Below are positions 10,591 through 22,255 of a stretch of 64,000 nt of DNA, in pieces (the stretch's first letter is position 1; each line of letters begins with the position of its first letter). The position numbers and the translations under genes are program-made. The stretch comes from Pogona vitticeps. Its lineage: Eukaryota > Chordata > Lepidosauria > Squamata > Agamidae. The notes under the pieces were generated by a model. It searched no databases. It had not been told where the DNA came from and worked only from the letters and a program-made list of their open reading frames with translations. The stretch lies in assembly GCF_051106095.1 (NCBI RefSeq), contig NC_135786.1, positions 26,253,001 to 26,317,000 on the forward strand, in the 5' to 3' direction.

Positions 10591-12949
10591 GGCTTCCAAC
10601 AATGGCAGTACTATCAAACTAAAAACAAAGGAAGAAGCCCTTCCAAGAAGGAAATACTTATTTGAATGGCAGCTTGGAATTACTTTTGCTGTTCTCCCAA
10701 AAGACTTGCTGCACCACCTACTCCTACATCAACTGTATTAATCCATATTGGTCCAAATCAATTGGTTCAGGTGTTATTAGGTGAATTTATACAGAGACTG
10801 TGAGCATCTGGTTGCACGCAAGATCAGACAGAAATACTGCCGCCGCCACCAGAAATTGCTGGCCGCTACAAATTTCAGCTACCAATTCTGCCACACTAGA
10901 CACAAATCTGGGCCTCAACAAGACTTAAAGAAATTCATTCTGGCTACTGTTTTCAGGAACTTTCTGCAATTTTTAATTTATTTATTTGTTTGTTTGTTTT
11001 GGCAATTATTCTTTTGGGCCGTCAAACAACCCAAAATTATAGCTGAAACCCAGCCAGTCATATTTATATATTTATGTTGTAGGGGGTTTCTGTATTTCCT
11101 TTCCATTTAATAAAAATGATGATGAACAGTCAGAATTCAGACATGTGATTTACTATTTGACATGGGCACCTCTAGGCAACTGCAAAATCATCCAGTGATG
11201 GAGGGGAATTCCAGACTTCAGCTATGAGCAAGCCACAAGTGACTTTCCAATGATTTGCTCAATTCCAGTTGTTTCCATGTCAGAACAGCATTATACTGAA
11301 TTTGTAATTTTGGTACAGTTGAACAAGTGCCACTGTAAGCCTTACAATAGCTTATAGATTAACAAAGCTACCACAATTAGTTTATGTAAGATGCCACTTT
11401 TTTGTTTTTGCTGCAATATGTCAACTTTATCGGATTCAGGAGCCAATTTTATGCCCTCAAGAGTCTCAGAGAGGACACAAGGAAGGAAGGAAGGAAGGAA
11501 GGAAGGAAGGAAGGAAGGAAGGAAGGAAGGAAGGAAGGAAGGAAGGAAGGAAGGAAGGAAGGAAGGAAGGAAGGACATATGTAGCTGAACTTCTACTTCT
11601 AATTTTGAAAAAATGAGTGGGGAAAGTTATTTAATTGTTCAGGTTTTTGTTTTTTGCAGGACAACCTGATTAAAAGGTAAATTGCTACTCCTGGAGGCTT
11701 TTGTCTTTTAATGAAGAAAACTTTTATTGCTTATTTATTTTTCATTGTTTGGACAGACAACCACAAAAACAGGCTTAGGGGTGCCTCCCAAGGTTGCACT
11801 TTGCCCAGCCACAATAAACCAAAACAGCTACCCGTCTTGAAAACTGAACAAACAGTCTGTAACATGCTATGGAACGGGTATGTAGAACTTTCCAACCAAG
11901 ACCTGTTTTTGTGTGGTCCAATCAACCCGGGATCGGGGGAGGGGGGGAACAACCAATTTATATTTCTTGTTTCCTAAGCTGCTTCTTCAAAGGATGAGGT
12001 TTAGCGGACATTCATATTTCTTTAATCAGTGAGATGTGTGCAGTCCTGCTCAGCCATTAACTTGACTGCAGGATTTTGAGCATTGTCATATACGAAGGAA
12101 CCATGCCATGCTCTGCTTCTGCTGTGTAGTTTGCTCATTTCGGTGTAGGCATGGAGGCTTCCCTTTGGATGTGATGGGGAAGCGTGAAACAGGGCCCCAA
12201 GAATGGTGCTTGTTTCCTGCTGCCAATTCCTAGTCCTCAAACTAGCTCACAGTTTACATGACAGATTTTAATAGCCAAGATGGACAGGTGAGATTTACAC
12301 TTCCAAGGAACAATCGATGCTCTATTCACAGAATTGTTCAGGGCTGAAAATGTGAATCATACTCCGGCTAGTCAGTTTGATGTCATAGGTACCCGACATG
12401 CCCTAACTTCTCCCATCAGAATGAGGAAGAGCCGATCTCATGGACAATAGCATAGGGTGAGGGGAAACTGTAGTTTGAACATCTAGAGGGCCAAATATTC
12501 TTGATCCCTATTCTAGGTGGGGAAAAACCTAGGTGACATGTTGTAATTATAGCAGTGATTAGATTTCCAAACCAAGTGCTAACCCAACATTCACCCCAGA
12601 TTAAGTATGGAGCACAGATATTCCATTCAGTTCAATGGCTTTACTTTTGCTGCAGTTACCACTGGATTTAGCTTCAAGTAGTTCTGAAGTTCAGCAGATA
12701 TGAATTACTTTTGTGAGCACTGGCCACTCCCTAAACGTCTTACAACTGAAAGAGATGCTTCAGTGTATCACTTTCACTTGCATTTCAACCATCCTGAAAA
12801 GACAATGGAAAATGTAATCTGCCACAGGATCTCCTCCCATAATGCAGTCCTCTATATGCTGCTGGACTGCAGTTCCAGTCATCCCTCCCTATTGGTCATG
12901 TCAACTAAGGCTTATAGGTGTAGCAATCCACAACACCTAGCCTCTATAC
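10591..12949. other. Gene-free stretch
   Basis: No exon recognised. It holds a poly-T/TTTG low-complexity bit at about 10976-11000 and the GGAA microsatellite listed separately. The short open frames have no recognisable similarity. Confidence 0.4.
11479..11575. repeat. (GGAA)n microsatellite, about 24 units
   Basis: An uninterrupted GGAA/AAGG tetranucleotide run of about 97 bp. It produces spurious long frames on both strands (KEGRKEGR and PSFLPSFL). Confidence 0.97.
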
Positions 12950-13087
12950 CAGTGGTTCCCAATCTTGTGTAACCCAGGTGTTCTTGGATTGCAGTTCCCA
13001 GAAACTCGAGCCAGCATAGCTAGTGGTGAAGGCTTCTGGGAATTGCAGTCCAAGAAAAACTGGGTTACCCAAGAATGAGAACCACTG
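12950..13087. mobile_element. hAT MITE, same family as 10455
   Basis: An inverted-repeat element from CAGTGGTTCCCAATCTTGTG to CAAGAATGAGAACCACTG, with the same inner CAGTTCCCAGAAACTC / TTCTGGGAATTGCAG arms. The flanks are CTCTATAC and TTCTAGGT, a partial match to an 8-bp duplication. Confidence 0.8.
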
Positions 13088-15004
13088 TTCTAGGTGAACA
13101 CCATCCTGCTCAGGTGCGACAGTGTTTCTGCTTCAAGAGACTATCATCCAATATCAACTCATGGATTTAGGAGGTTTTTGGGCATGGCACCCCTTTTGCT
13201 TCTCCTTATCCCTTTATTCTCCGTGACTGTGCTTGATTTTCTTGGCTAACAGTAAACAAAGGCCAGGCAAATGGGGAATTTATTTAATTCTATTTTGTCT
13301 CTCCTTTCTCCTCCTAAAGAACCAAGGCAGCCCCTTTTTTGAAATGGTGACACTATTAGAACATCTGTCAAACTTTGGACCTTTGTAAACGCTCTGCCTT
13401 ACCAACCTCTGGAGGCCACTCTGCAATCTCCCCAGAGATAATACTTAGAAATAAAGCCAATTCACACTTAGATCTCTGAATCAGCTGATCGAGTCATTGA
13501 CTGGGAGGTATAATTGAATCAGCCCTTGGTGTTAGGAATCCATTTTTACTTTGGAAAGAGAACAATGGTAGCAGACTGCAACGAGCCCTATGCAATGGAC
13601 AGAATAAAAATGAGAGGTATTCAAGAGAATGCTGCCATACATGTATTGATCTTTAAGGTGCTATAAGACCCATTGTACTCATTCAAAAGGGTCATATTTA
13701 AAACATACACATTCCCAGTTTCTCATATGGTGGATAGGTCAGTTGACTACAGACGAGAAGCAAACTGTTAGTTCAGAACAGGCAAAGGAAAGTTATCAGT
13801 GCTCATGTAAGGAAAAGTGCAGGAATATCGGTGACAAACTGCTGCTCATTAACAAGGGGTTGGTTTTGTTCCTGAGTACATACAGTACCTGGTTGGGACA
13901 TTGGGTGTGTGCCCAGGAACACAACCCACATACTGTTAATGCACAACAATTTGCAACTAAGATTTACACAGCTTCTCTCGGATAAACCCAAACCAGCAAT
14001 AAGATTCTAGCGAATTAACGGGACAGTTCTGTACGATCTTTCATTGGAGACCTGGTTGTGGGGAAAGGGAAGACAACAGAAAAATAAAACAGTTAAATTA
14101 AAGTTTCAAGATGGAGACGGAAAGGTTAAAAAGAAAAGAAAAAAACCAAGAGACTGTTATTCCCCAACCTAATGCTATCTAAATGTGTTGGGCTAGAACT
14201 CCTATAATTTCCAGCCAGCCATTGACATCATGTTCAAGAAGGAGAAATTAGGCGAACTCATGAATAACAGATATACCAGCAGCTATTTAACCATATGATA
14301 GCTAAGAGAAACATCCATGTTCAGAGGCAGTATACCAGTGAACACCAGATGCTCCAGCTAGGGATAGGCAGCAGGAGAGGGCTGTTGTCATCAAACCAAG
14401 CTTGTCAGGAGCTGCGAAGTAGTCAATGTGAAAAACGCAATGCTAAACTAGCTGGATTAAGCCAAAGGCACATCAACACATCACACATTCACATTCACTG
14501 CATGGATGGGCACATACATTTCAGAGAAGGCACATTTATTAGGATCCAGGTTTACCTGAAACAAGGACTGTCACAAGATGCCTCCACCCAATTTTGGCCA
14601 GTTTCCTCCTTCCTGTATACCCCTCCCCATCACTGGATCCCCTTCTAGAGTGTCTGTAACCTTTGGTGTTTGTTTTATGAGCTGTGACTCTGCACCCAAA
14701 TCACTGTTAACATTCTTAGCATTCAGCTAAGCATGTTGCAAATCCTCAGACTGCTTTATGGACACCAGCGGCTTCTAGAGCAGAGGCTTTTATCATGCAA
14801 CTGCCCAGCCTCATTCACAAAAAATTCATGGGGAAGCCAGACAATTGTCCACTTGTAACTCTCTCTGATACTTCTTTCCTCTTTTTAAAAAAAGGGATGG
14901 GGAGGAAAAAATACTTCATAAAGGAAAAGAAAGAAGCGCTACCCAGTGCCATTTTACAGATAGTGCCAGGAGCTGTCTGTTGGGAAGCACCCATACTTCC
15001 TGTA
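13088..15004. other. Gene-free stretch
   Basis: No exon recognised. A short fragment at about 14190-14230 resembles the inner part of the hAT MITE family (AACTCCTATAATTTCCAGCCAGCC). Otherwise I see nothing definite. Confidence 0.35.
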
Positions 15005-15118
15005 AACATTTGAAGCAACTTCCCAAGGTAAAATGAGAAGTGCCTTGCCCAAGGTCATATGGTGAGCTTGTGGCAGAGGTGAGATTGAGCCGGGAGCCTC
15101 ATCGTCTCTGCAGTAGGC
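15005..15118 (+). repeat. MIR/CORE-SINE fragment
   Basis: The plus strand has the MIR core signature CTTGCCCAAGGTCATATGG, then GTGGCAGAGGTGAGATTGAG. It is an ancient amniote SINE relic on the edge of the CpG-rich region. Confidence 0.6.
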
Positions 15119-15239
15119 ATGCCATTTCAACTCTTTGCAGAGAAATCAAGCTTGCATTTGAGAAAGCAGGAAACACACTTCTGTGCCACAAACTGGACGC
15201 CCCAACACCACACATGATAGAAAAAAGATCAGACTCCTT

Positions 15240-17960
15240 CTTTCCTCTTCACCTCCCACCCCCGCGATCCGGTTCTCTAGGCAACAGTGTCTTAAGCCTT
15301 GACGATGGTGACACGATCCACCAGCACAGGGAGCGCTGGGAGAGTGAACTGTACCGGTTTGCTCTTTTCTTCGATAGGCCACTGAAGACTTCATTACGCT
15401 CCCAACCTCGGATTCTTGCAATTTTTCAGAATGGCGCGCGCGCACGCACAGAACACCGGCTTTTTGCCCTCCCTCCCTCCCTCCTTGCTCACGTCTTGCC
15501 GGGAGGGACTGCCCAACCTCCGCGGCTGGAAGAATGACACAGAAAAAAAAATCTCTCTCCGTGACAAAGAAGTGGATTATATATTACGTGACCTCCGCGG
15601 GCTTCAAAACACAAAGCACCAGAAGTTCCAAGGCAAAGACAGCCCCATTTTCTCCTTAATTAAAGAGCTTCCCCATTTTCCAGGAGATTAAATCCTACTC
15701 CCAGTATTTAAGGCGTGACCAGGTTAAGAGAGAGAGAGAGACAGGGAGAGGAAGAGGGCACGGGGGAGTAGGCGTGATCCTAGATGATACGACAGCGTAA
15801 AGACACACACACGCACACACACCGTAAAGTTCTCTTGCAAATGAACATTTCCCCCGCCAGTTAAAGAAACAAAAACAAAAGACGACAGATTGGAAAAACC
15901 ATCGGGGCGAGTGCGATTAATATTTCATATTTTGGCCCAGATACAGCAGATTGCCCTGCTTCGCCTCCAGTCCCCTCCCTTCTGCCCTGGTTTCTTTTCC
16001 CCAGCGATTTGATCCTACATGTAACCCCCCAGGAGGGAGCGGGCCGGGGATGGAAGGGGCCGGTGGGCGGGAGTCTTGAATTATGCAGAGAGTCCCGCAT
16101 CAGGACCTATGAACCAGGCGCCGGATCATAACAAAAGAAAGTGAATCAGAACCGAGTCGCGCGCATCGGTGCTCGCAGACCTTTTTCTCGCCTTCCTAGC
16201 GGACGGCTCCAACCTTTCACACGCAGACACACGTACCGAGCACGAGCAACAACATCCCTACTAAACACGGCAACCGCAATAAACACATCTTGTTTGGGGC
16301 AATACCTTTCTTTGCCTCCTTTTGGTGAGGGAGGAGGGGGGATAAAAAGCCCCCGGAGATGCACCTAATCTGTGCTATTCACAGGGGATCGCTGTCATTT
16401 AAAAGAAAGAAGTGGGGGTGGGGAGAAGCAGCAATAACACTTGGCACCTCTGCCGCTTGGAGTTTCAAACCCGATTACCCTCTTCTCCTCCTTCAAGGAA
16501 CAGGATGTTAACAAAGCTCGCTTAGTCAATTGCAAGCAAGGGTTAGTCAATTTCACGTTGAGGCGGGCGCAGGCAGGCAGACACCCGACCCGATACATTA
16601 ACAAATCTACAGTCCAGCATCTCTCTCCCACCGACCCCCACCCCAATGCATATACAGCACCCATCCGGCAGCGATTGATTGCCTACCTTTATTATTTCCT
16701 CCCGTCTCCAAGTCTCCCGGAAAGAAGAGACGCGATCCTCGCACGGAGACGTCTCCCTTCCTTTTGCTCCTCTCCCCGTCCCCGGAACAGCCGGCGAGTC
16801 GCCAAAGCAGCGCCGAAATCAGCGGCCGGCTCAGCTGCAAGAACCCCCGGTCCTGAATCCGGGAGGCAAAGACGGACGCCGGAGCCCAGGAGGCGAGACG
16901 CTGGCCAGCTGATTCATTCAGAAGCCCGGCTTGCCCCTGGCGTGGAAAGCGGGGGAAGGACCGGAGAAGGGCCGGAGCGAGCGGGCGAGAGAGCGCGCCG
17001 AGCCAGGGCGCCCGCTTTGTGTGTGTGGAGCGGAGCAGGATGCGCGGAGGTGCCTCTCGCTCCCCCCGCCCCTCCGACGGGGTGAGGGAGGGTGTCCTTA
17101 ACCCCGGCGCCGCTTGATTACACCCTCCCGAGCCCTTTTCCCAGCACGAAGGCGAGAGCGAGATCAGCGATGAGCCGGAGAGACGACGGATGGTCACTTG
17201 GAGCGATTTCGAGAAGTGAGCTCAGCTGCCCAGACGCCGCCTCCTCTCGCTCCTCAAGAGTCAGTCAGCCCTGGGATGCAAGCAGCCGGGCGCGAGAAGC
17301 CCTCCGACGGCAGAGCCCCCGGAACTCTCCTCCCCTGGAGGGCCGCTCGCCGGGGCATCCAGCGCTTCGCCTTCCCCTTCTAGGGCCGCGCTCCTCGCCG
17401 CCGATGCCTCCTATTATTTCATTTACAACTGTTTTCCCTTCTCCTCTCCCCTCCCCCTTCCAAAAAAGGAATATGGCAGGAGGACCGGAAGAAAGGAGGG
17501 GAAGAAATCCCACTTCCTCCACCACCTCCACCCCTGATTTAATTTTTCTTTTTTTTTTCCGCCCTCCTTTTTTGGACGCGGGGGTCAGCGCGCGAAGACC
17601 AGGGACAATGAAGGCGCCACGCGCGCCCGGCGTGGACTCGGAGCGAGGGCGTGACGTCCTTGTGAGCACAGCCGTGACGTCCGCCAGCGGCGAAGTGACG
17701 TCTCGAGTGCGCTCTGCTCGGCTCCCAGCTGGCTGAGGGAGGAGGCGTCTGGAGGGAAACGATGGCCTTGTTCCGATCCTATCCAGGACGTCTTGCTCGG
17801 GGTAGCGCGGCGCTTAAAGAGTAACGCACGCGATCCTTTTCGCCTTAAAGACGGTGCGCGGCTTTCTTGCCTAATCCCACCTTCCCTTCGATTCTCAGCG
17901 CGCAAAGTTTCCGCGCGATTTGCACCCGTATAAACGAAGTGCCCGTAGCCGGCTGCAGCT
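15240..17960 (-). promoter_or_regulatory. SRC: CpG-island promoter, probably of SRC
   Basis: About 2.7 kb that is GC-rich and CpG-dense compared with the AT-rich surroundings, densest at 16.7-17.9 kb. It contains GC boxes (CCCCGCCCC near 17056, GGGCGGG near 16064), an ACCGGAAG ETS site near 17483 and three CRE sites. No protein-coding exon is recognised inside. The assignment is by gene order only: in human, GHRH, MANBAL and SRC are consecutive, MANBAL and SRC are co-oriented, and SRC has 5' noncoding exons far upstream of its first coding exon. In this window MANBAL is on the minus strand, so SRC should start here and run left, out of the window. No SRC coding sequence (SH3, SH2, kinase) is visible to confirm it. 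Another gene, or a divergent noncoding RNA, could own the island. Confidence 0.55.
17652..17702. promoter_or_regulatory. Three regularly spaced CRE sites
   Basis: TGACGTC occurs at 17652-17658, 17675-17681 and 17696-17702, each preceded by G (GTGACGTC). Start-to-start spacing is 23 and 21 bp, about two helical turns. TGACGTCA-type sites bind CREB/ATF family bZIP proteins. All three are in the CpG island, just beyond its densest part. Confidence 0.7.
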
Positions 17961-18133
17961 TTTTCAAGCCGACTCCACCTCGCCTGCGTTTAGTTGGATG
18001 TAAATTTCCGTAATAACAGGGTTTTTACTCTTTGCCCAGGTCAAACTCCCAAGGAGTTGCAGACCAGGATCGTATGCACCTTGGTTCAGAAATATTTAAA
18101 TCCCGCCGAGTCGAATGGAGTTTGCCTTTGGAG

Positions 18134-18226
18134 AGCAGGTGTGGTATTGGTTAGTGAATAGGGTGCTAGGCTAAGATTTAAGAATCTTGGATTCCAATCC
18201 TAGCTTGGCTATGGGAACTCACTGAT
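18134..18226 (+). repeat. tRNA-derived SINE head
   Basis: It matches the common squamate/amniote SINE head 'TGGTTAGTGAATAGGGTGCT', with a B-box-like GATTCCAATCC and the following 'CTATGGGAACTCACTG'. It ends at the Tigger-like element that begins at about 18232. Confidence 0.6.
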
Positions 18227-18231
18227 GTGTA

Positions 18232-18665
18232 CAGTAGGACCCCCTTATCTCTGGGATCAGTATCCGCTGATTCACTTATCCACAGTTTGAAAATACAGTA
18301 TTAAAAGAAAACTCCCCAAAATGTTTCTAATATGGAGTTACCAGAACTAGCCACTAGAGAGAGCAAGAGACCATAGTGGCTAGAGAAATATATTTCTACG
18401 ATGTCGTTACTAGAATTGGACACTAGACAGAGCCAGAGACCATGGTTCTAATATTTTCAGCTGTATGTTTTATATTGTTTTGTAAGCCACCCAGAGTAGT
18501 GGCATGCTCACTAAATTGGTGGAGTATAAATTTAAACAGACAAACAAAAAATGCTCTATATGATGCTTGTTATTATAGTAGTGTTTGCATAATCTGCTTT
18601 TTTCAGCATCTGCAGGGGAGGGGCTTGGAACTGATTGCCTGCAGATATGGGGGCCGGGTGTGTGT
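18232..18665 (+). mobile_element. Old Tigger-like DNA transposon remnant split by a LINE tail
   Basis: The left part reads CAGTAGGACCCCCTTATCTC, then TATCCGCTGATTCACTTATC; the right part has GCATCTGCAGGGGAGGGGCT and CTGCAGATATGGGGGCC, the expected mirrored end. Between them, at about 18455-18553, lies a CR1/L2-type tail (TTTGTAAGCCACCCAGAGTA, then GAGTATAAATTTAAAC). That makes a nested insertion with the LINE tail younger than the transposon. Confidence 0.6.
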
Positions 18666-19361
18666 GTGTCCTACTATATGTGTGTGCCAGCCACAAACCA
18701 GTCTTTGGCCACCTCACATACCTTGAAAACCCTGCTATAGTCACCATCTGTGGCAAGCAACTTGACTGCAGATAGCAGTGATGATGTACGATAATAATGT
18801 GTTTATTTATAAGCAGTGCTCTTTCTTAACAGATCAGTGATCTTCTGTGTGACTTCAAAATGAACAAGAGGAATTGCTTATTTCTAAGCAGCTTTATTTT
18901 TTAACAAAACCTTGCATTTGGAAAGTTGACACCTTAGGGAGAGGATGTAAGCTTTCCATGGACATGTACAGATTTGCAGTCTGGAAACTTGTAAGCAAGC
19001 AAAGCTGTGTTTGAATTTTACAGAAGTTTCCTGTGTGGGAATGTTACACCAAGTATCGAGAAACAGCAGAGTTAACCAAAAAAGATGGCCCCTTGAGGCA
19101 AATGAAACTTGCCCTCATTGGCTCCAAGAGGCATGACTCAGCTCTCCGGATTGTACTTGTTGCAGCAGGAGCAACAGCTATAGCACCCCCAGGACTTGAA
19201 CACGATCTGTTTGCTCCAGGGGCTAAGAGGCAGTGGGCAGCTTTTGGTGACTCTTCCAAGAATGTTGCCTGTGATTTTTCCAGTATAGCTTTTGGTGCAA
19301 TAGTGGGGGATGGGGAGACATCCCAGCATGTGCTAAGTTGGTATTTCAGTACCTTTGCTGT
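18666..19361. other. Gene-free stretch
   Basis: No recognisable exon. The 131-residue open frame at 19033-19428 has no familiar domain and runs into a TTTA repeat, so it is treated as chance. Confidence 0.35.
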
Positions 19362-19675
19362 TTATTTATTTATTTATTTATTTTATATCCCACCTATCTG
19401 GTCGGTTAAGACCACTCTAGGCGGCTAACAGCATAAAATAGAACAGTAAATAAATATAAAACAATTTTACAAAGAAATAGACATAATAGAATAGACAAAT
19501 AGAAGGGAGAAAGAGGGTATCAGGGATTGACTGGAGGGAAGGCCTGCCGAGACATCCATGTTTTAAGTTGATTTTTAAAGATACCCAGCGAGGGAGCCAC
19601 AAGGATCTCAGGAGGTAGGTTGTTCCAGAAGCAAGGAGCAGCTGGAGAGACACTCCATGATCAATATACGAGCTT
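19362..19675 (-). repeat. CR1/L2-type LINE 3' end, reverse
   Basis: Starts with a TTTA run, then TATATCCCACCTATCTGGTC and CTAGGCGGCTAACAGC, the reverse of the usual 'gggcggc ... aataaataaa' tail, followed by GGAGGTAGGTTGTTCCAGAA typical of the region before the tail. Confidence 0.65.
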
Positions 19676-19800
19676 GGTTTTCTTTCTTTCCTTCCTCCTT
19701 TCCTTCCTTCCTTTCCTTCCTTTTTACCTTACCTTACCTTTTCTTTCTTATCCTTTTCTATCTTTTCATTTCTTCTCTCTTTTCTTTCTTAACCTTGCTG
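19676..19800. repeat. Polypyrimidine low-complexity tract
   Basis: A T/C-only run of mixed TTCC, TTCT and CCTTA units. It makes FLSFLLSF-like spurious frames. Confidence 0.9.
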
Positions 19801-22084
19801 TGTTCTCCCCATGCCCTAATTTTTGTGCTATCACACCTGACAAAGAATTCAGGCCACCCTTGCATCACTTTTGCAACATTCCAGTGGTTCTAATAAACAG
19901 GATTACTCAATTATGGAAGAAGAAACATGAGTAACAGGGACTGACCCAAGTAAGTTTGTGGCCTGAGGCAAAGGACAAGATCCCATACACATTCCTGTTC
20001 AACGTACAGAAGTTGTCTGGGAATTTAATTCTACTTCAGTACTAGAAACAGTACTCTAGACCCCACCCTGTACCTGAGGAGAGTGGGCTAGGTGATGTGG
20101 CATAGCAAATAACTTTTGCTACACATAGGTCAGTAATGGCAAGGCCCTTTCCCTACTCCTCCTTTGCTTCCTTTGGTGGCTGCCTCACTCTGCCTGGCAA
20201 CAAAATGTCTTGGGTTGGCTTGAGTGGGCCATTCCTACCAAGCTCCACTCCCTTGTTAAAAGCACAGAGATTCTTACAAGGTTAGGAGATGGGAAATTGT
20301 TTTCTACTTGGTATCCTCTTGCCTGTGTTGTTGTGCAGGAAACATCAGGCTCCTCAGATTCAAGGGAAGGAACTCAAGAGGATTCAGCTTTGCTTTTATA
20401 GGCTGTGGTTTGGTTGGATCAGCATCAAGGACCGATCCAAGTCTTCAGATGGTAGCTCAGTCAGATCAACGTCCTCCAAGCTCATCCTGTTTTTAGGTCC
20501 CACTGGTAGTCTTTGAGAAGTTGTCTACCAGTAAAGCCACTTACAGCTAGTATGAAAGACCAAACAAAGCAAATCCAAAGGCAGAATTCAAAAGCAGGGT
20601 CAAGGTTGAAAGAAGAAGGTAAGCCAAGAGGAGGGATTCCTCCTCTTGTTCAATCCAGTTCAAACAGCAGGAGGGCAGGAATATTCCAAGAGTGAATTTA
20701 AACACAGTCCAAGATCAAGCAGCAGCTGATCAGTCAGAACTCAGGTTGCAAGATTCACGGACTCCAGGAATGATGGGCACCTTTGAAAGCCCAAGAAATA
20801 TATTTTTCTTAGCAACTGGATTGAGTCTATACAGCTTTTGTGGTCAGGTGCAAACCCTCTGCCTTATGTTACTTTGGGAGGAGGCCCCTTCATTTGAGGA
20901 GACCGCTTTCTCCCAAGGAACCTCCTATACTTGAAAAGACCTTTGCATTGGAACCAAACAATTTTCCTGGTAGCCTCTAGCAATCCCACATCCTTGCTAG
21001 ATACCTAAGACTCAAGCCACAGCAATATTCTGACATATTGATCAATACCTTCGTTTCTCACATGGAACACTGAGATTATTAGAATAAAAAGTAAAGATAA
21101 AAATGAAAGAGGATGAATGTTGGGTCTGGGAAAACATTGTTTGACAACAAGGATATGACAAATCCCTTTGTTTGAAGAATTGGGTGAAAAACTCCAGCCA
21201 AATGTTACTAGGGGCGAAGCTTGAAACCACACACACACCCAAAGGCCATTTGTTGTGAGTGTTTGAACTTCCCACTGAGAAACAGACCTGGCACAACCAC
21301 CTGTCTTGAATTTTTTCGGACTCTGTTACAATTTTTCTGCACTATCCACAAAATATCAGTGCGAGGCTTGAGGAAGTAGACTTGGCCCATGAAAGCTTGA
21401 TTACCTAATAAAGGTATAGCCTGTCCTTGCATTTGTGCAATTTTTTTCTGAACTATGATAAAACCATTATATTAGTTGCAATAATACATTTGCGGTGATA
21501 TAGCAGCTGTGCCATGGTACCTCTCAGGACTTCATCAGCTTCCAAAGGAGGTGGCACTCCCACTGAGATTTTGGGGGTAGGTTTTGTTCCACATCCCATC
21601 ATTATGTGAGATTAGATCAGGAGCTGCACAGGAGAGGCCATTTTCAATAAGAGTACATATTCCTTTGAACTTTCTTCCATGAGAAAACACACTGTTTTGG
21701 TACTTGCCCCATTCAGAATGAATGGTTAAGTCTATGGCTGAAATCCAGAAGTATGTTGCAACTAGCATAGGGCCATTGACTTAATGGGGATCTGGTGCAT
21801 CAACTCCTCTGTAGGTTCCATTGAGGAGGTCTCCTCTAGTTGTGACTTTCTGCCCATGTCTATTCCTTACCACATTAAAATCCTGAATTCTTCTTTCTTA
21901 ATAGTCTCCATTTTTATTGTGGGGTATCTGTTTTGTTGTTGCTATTTCTTCTTCCTTGTAATCTAAAAACGATGCTTTCATTATATCTTTTATGTTATCT
22001 CTGTACGCTTCTGAGCATCTATCAGCTGGAAATCAAACATTCAAACGTTAGCATGGCAAAATAAACTTGAATTGCAAAAATACT
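19801..22084. other. Gene-free stretch with unassigned repeat-like DNA
   Basis: 20400-20900 has the style of an old dispersed repeat, but I cannot name it. At about 21355-21430, GAGGAAGTAGACTTGGCCC, CATGAAAGCTTGATTACC and TAATAAAGG match a widespread amniote repeat 3' end; a second copy lies at 41628-41720. No host exon is seen. Confidence 0.4.
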
Positions 22085-22255
22085 TCCATTGTGTCCTCCC
22101 CATAACAGACCTGTGAAGTAGGTCTATCTGATCTTCCCTGTGCAACAGGTACAGTTGGAAAAGTCAAGGGTACCTGGTGAGTTTATGGATCTGCTGAAGT
22201 TTGAACCAGGGAGCTCAGAGTTCACACTTGGTAGTCCACCATGCTTTGGCATATC
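22085..22255 (+). repeat. MIR-like fragment
   Basis: The order of 'CCCCATAACAGACCTGTGAAG', '...TCAAGGGTACCTGGTGAG...' and 'GTTTGAACCAGGGAGCTC' is that of a diverged MIR/CORE-SINE. Confidence 0.45.

Noticed and set aside
11342-11588. PSFLPSFL / KEGRKEGR frames
   Set aside because: Translations of the GGAA microsatellite.
15040-15537. 165-residue frame at the left of the CpG island
   Set aside because: No domain, overlaps a MIR relic at its start, and has an opposing frame on the other strand.
16441-17736. Long open frames (214, 196, 214 residues) on both strands
   Set aside because: GC-rich CpG island sequence lowers stop-codon frequency; frames overlap on both strands, are proline/arginine-rich and match no protein.
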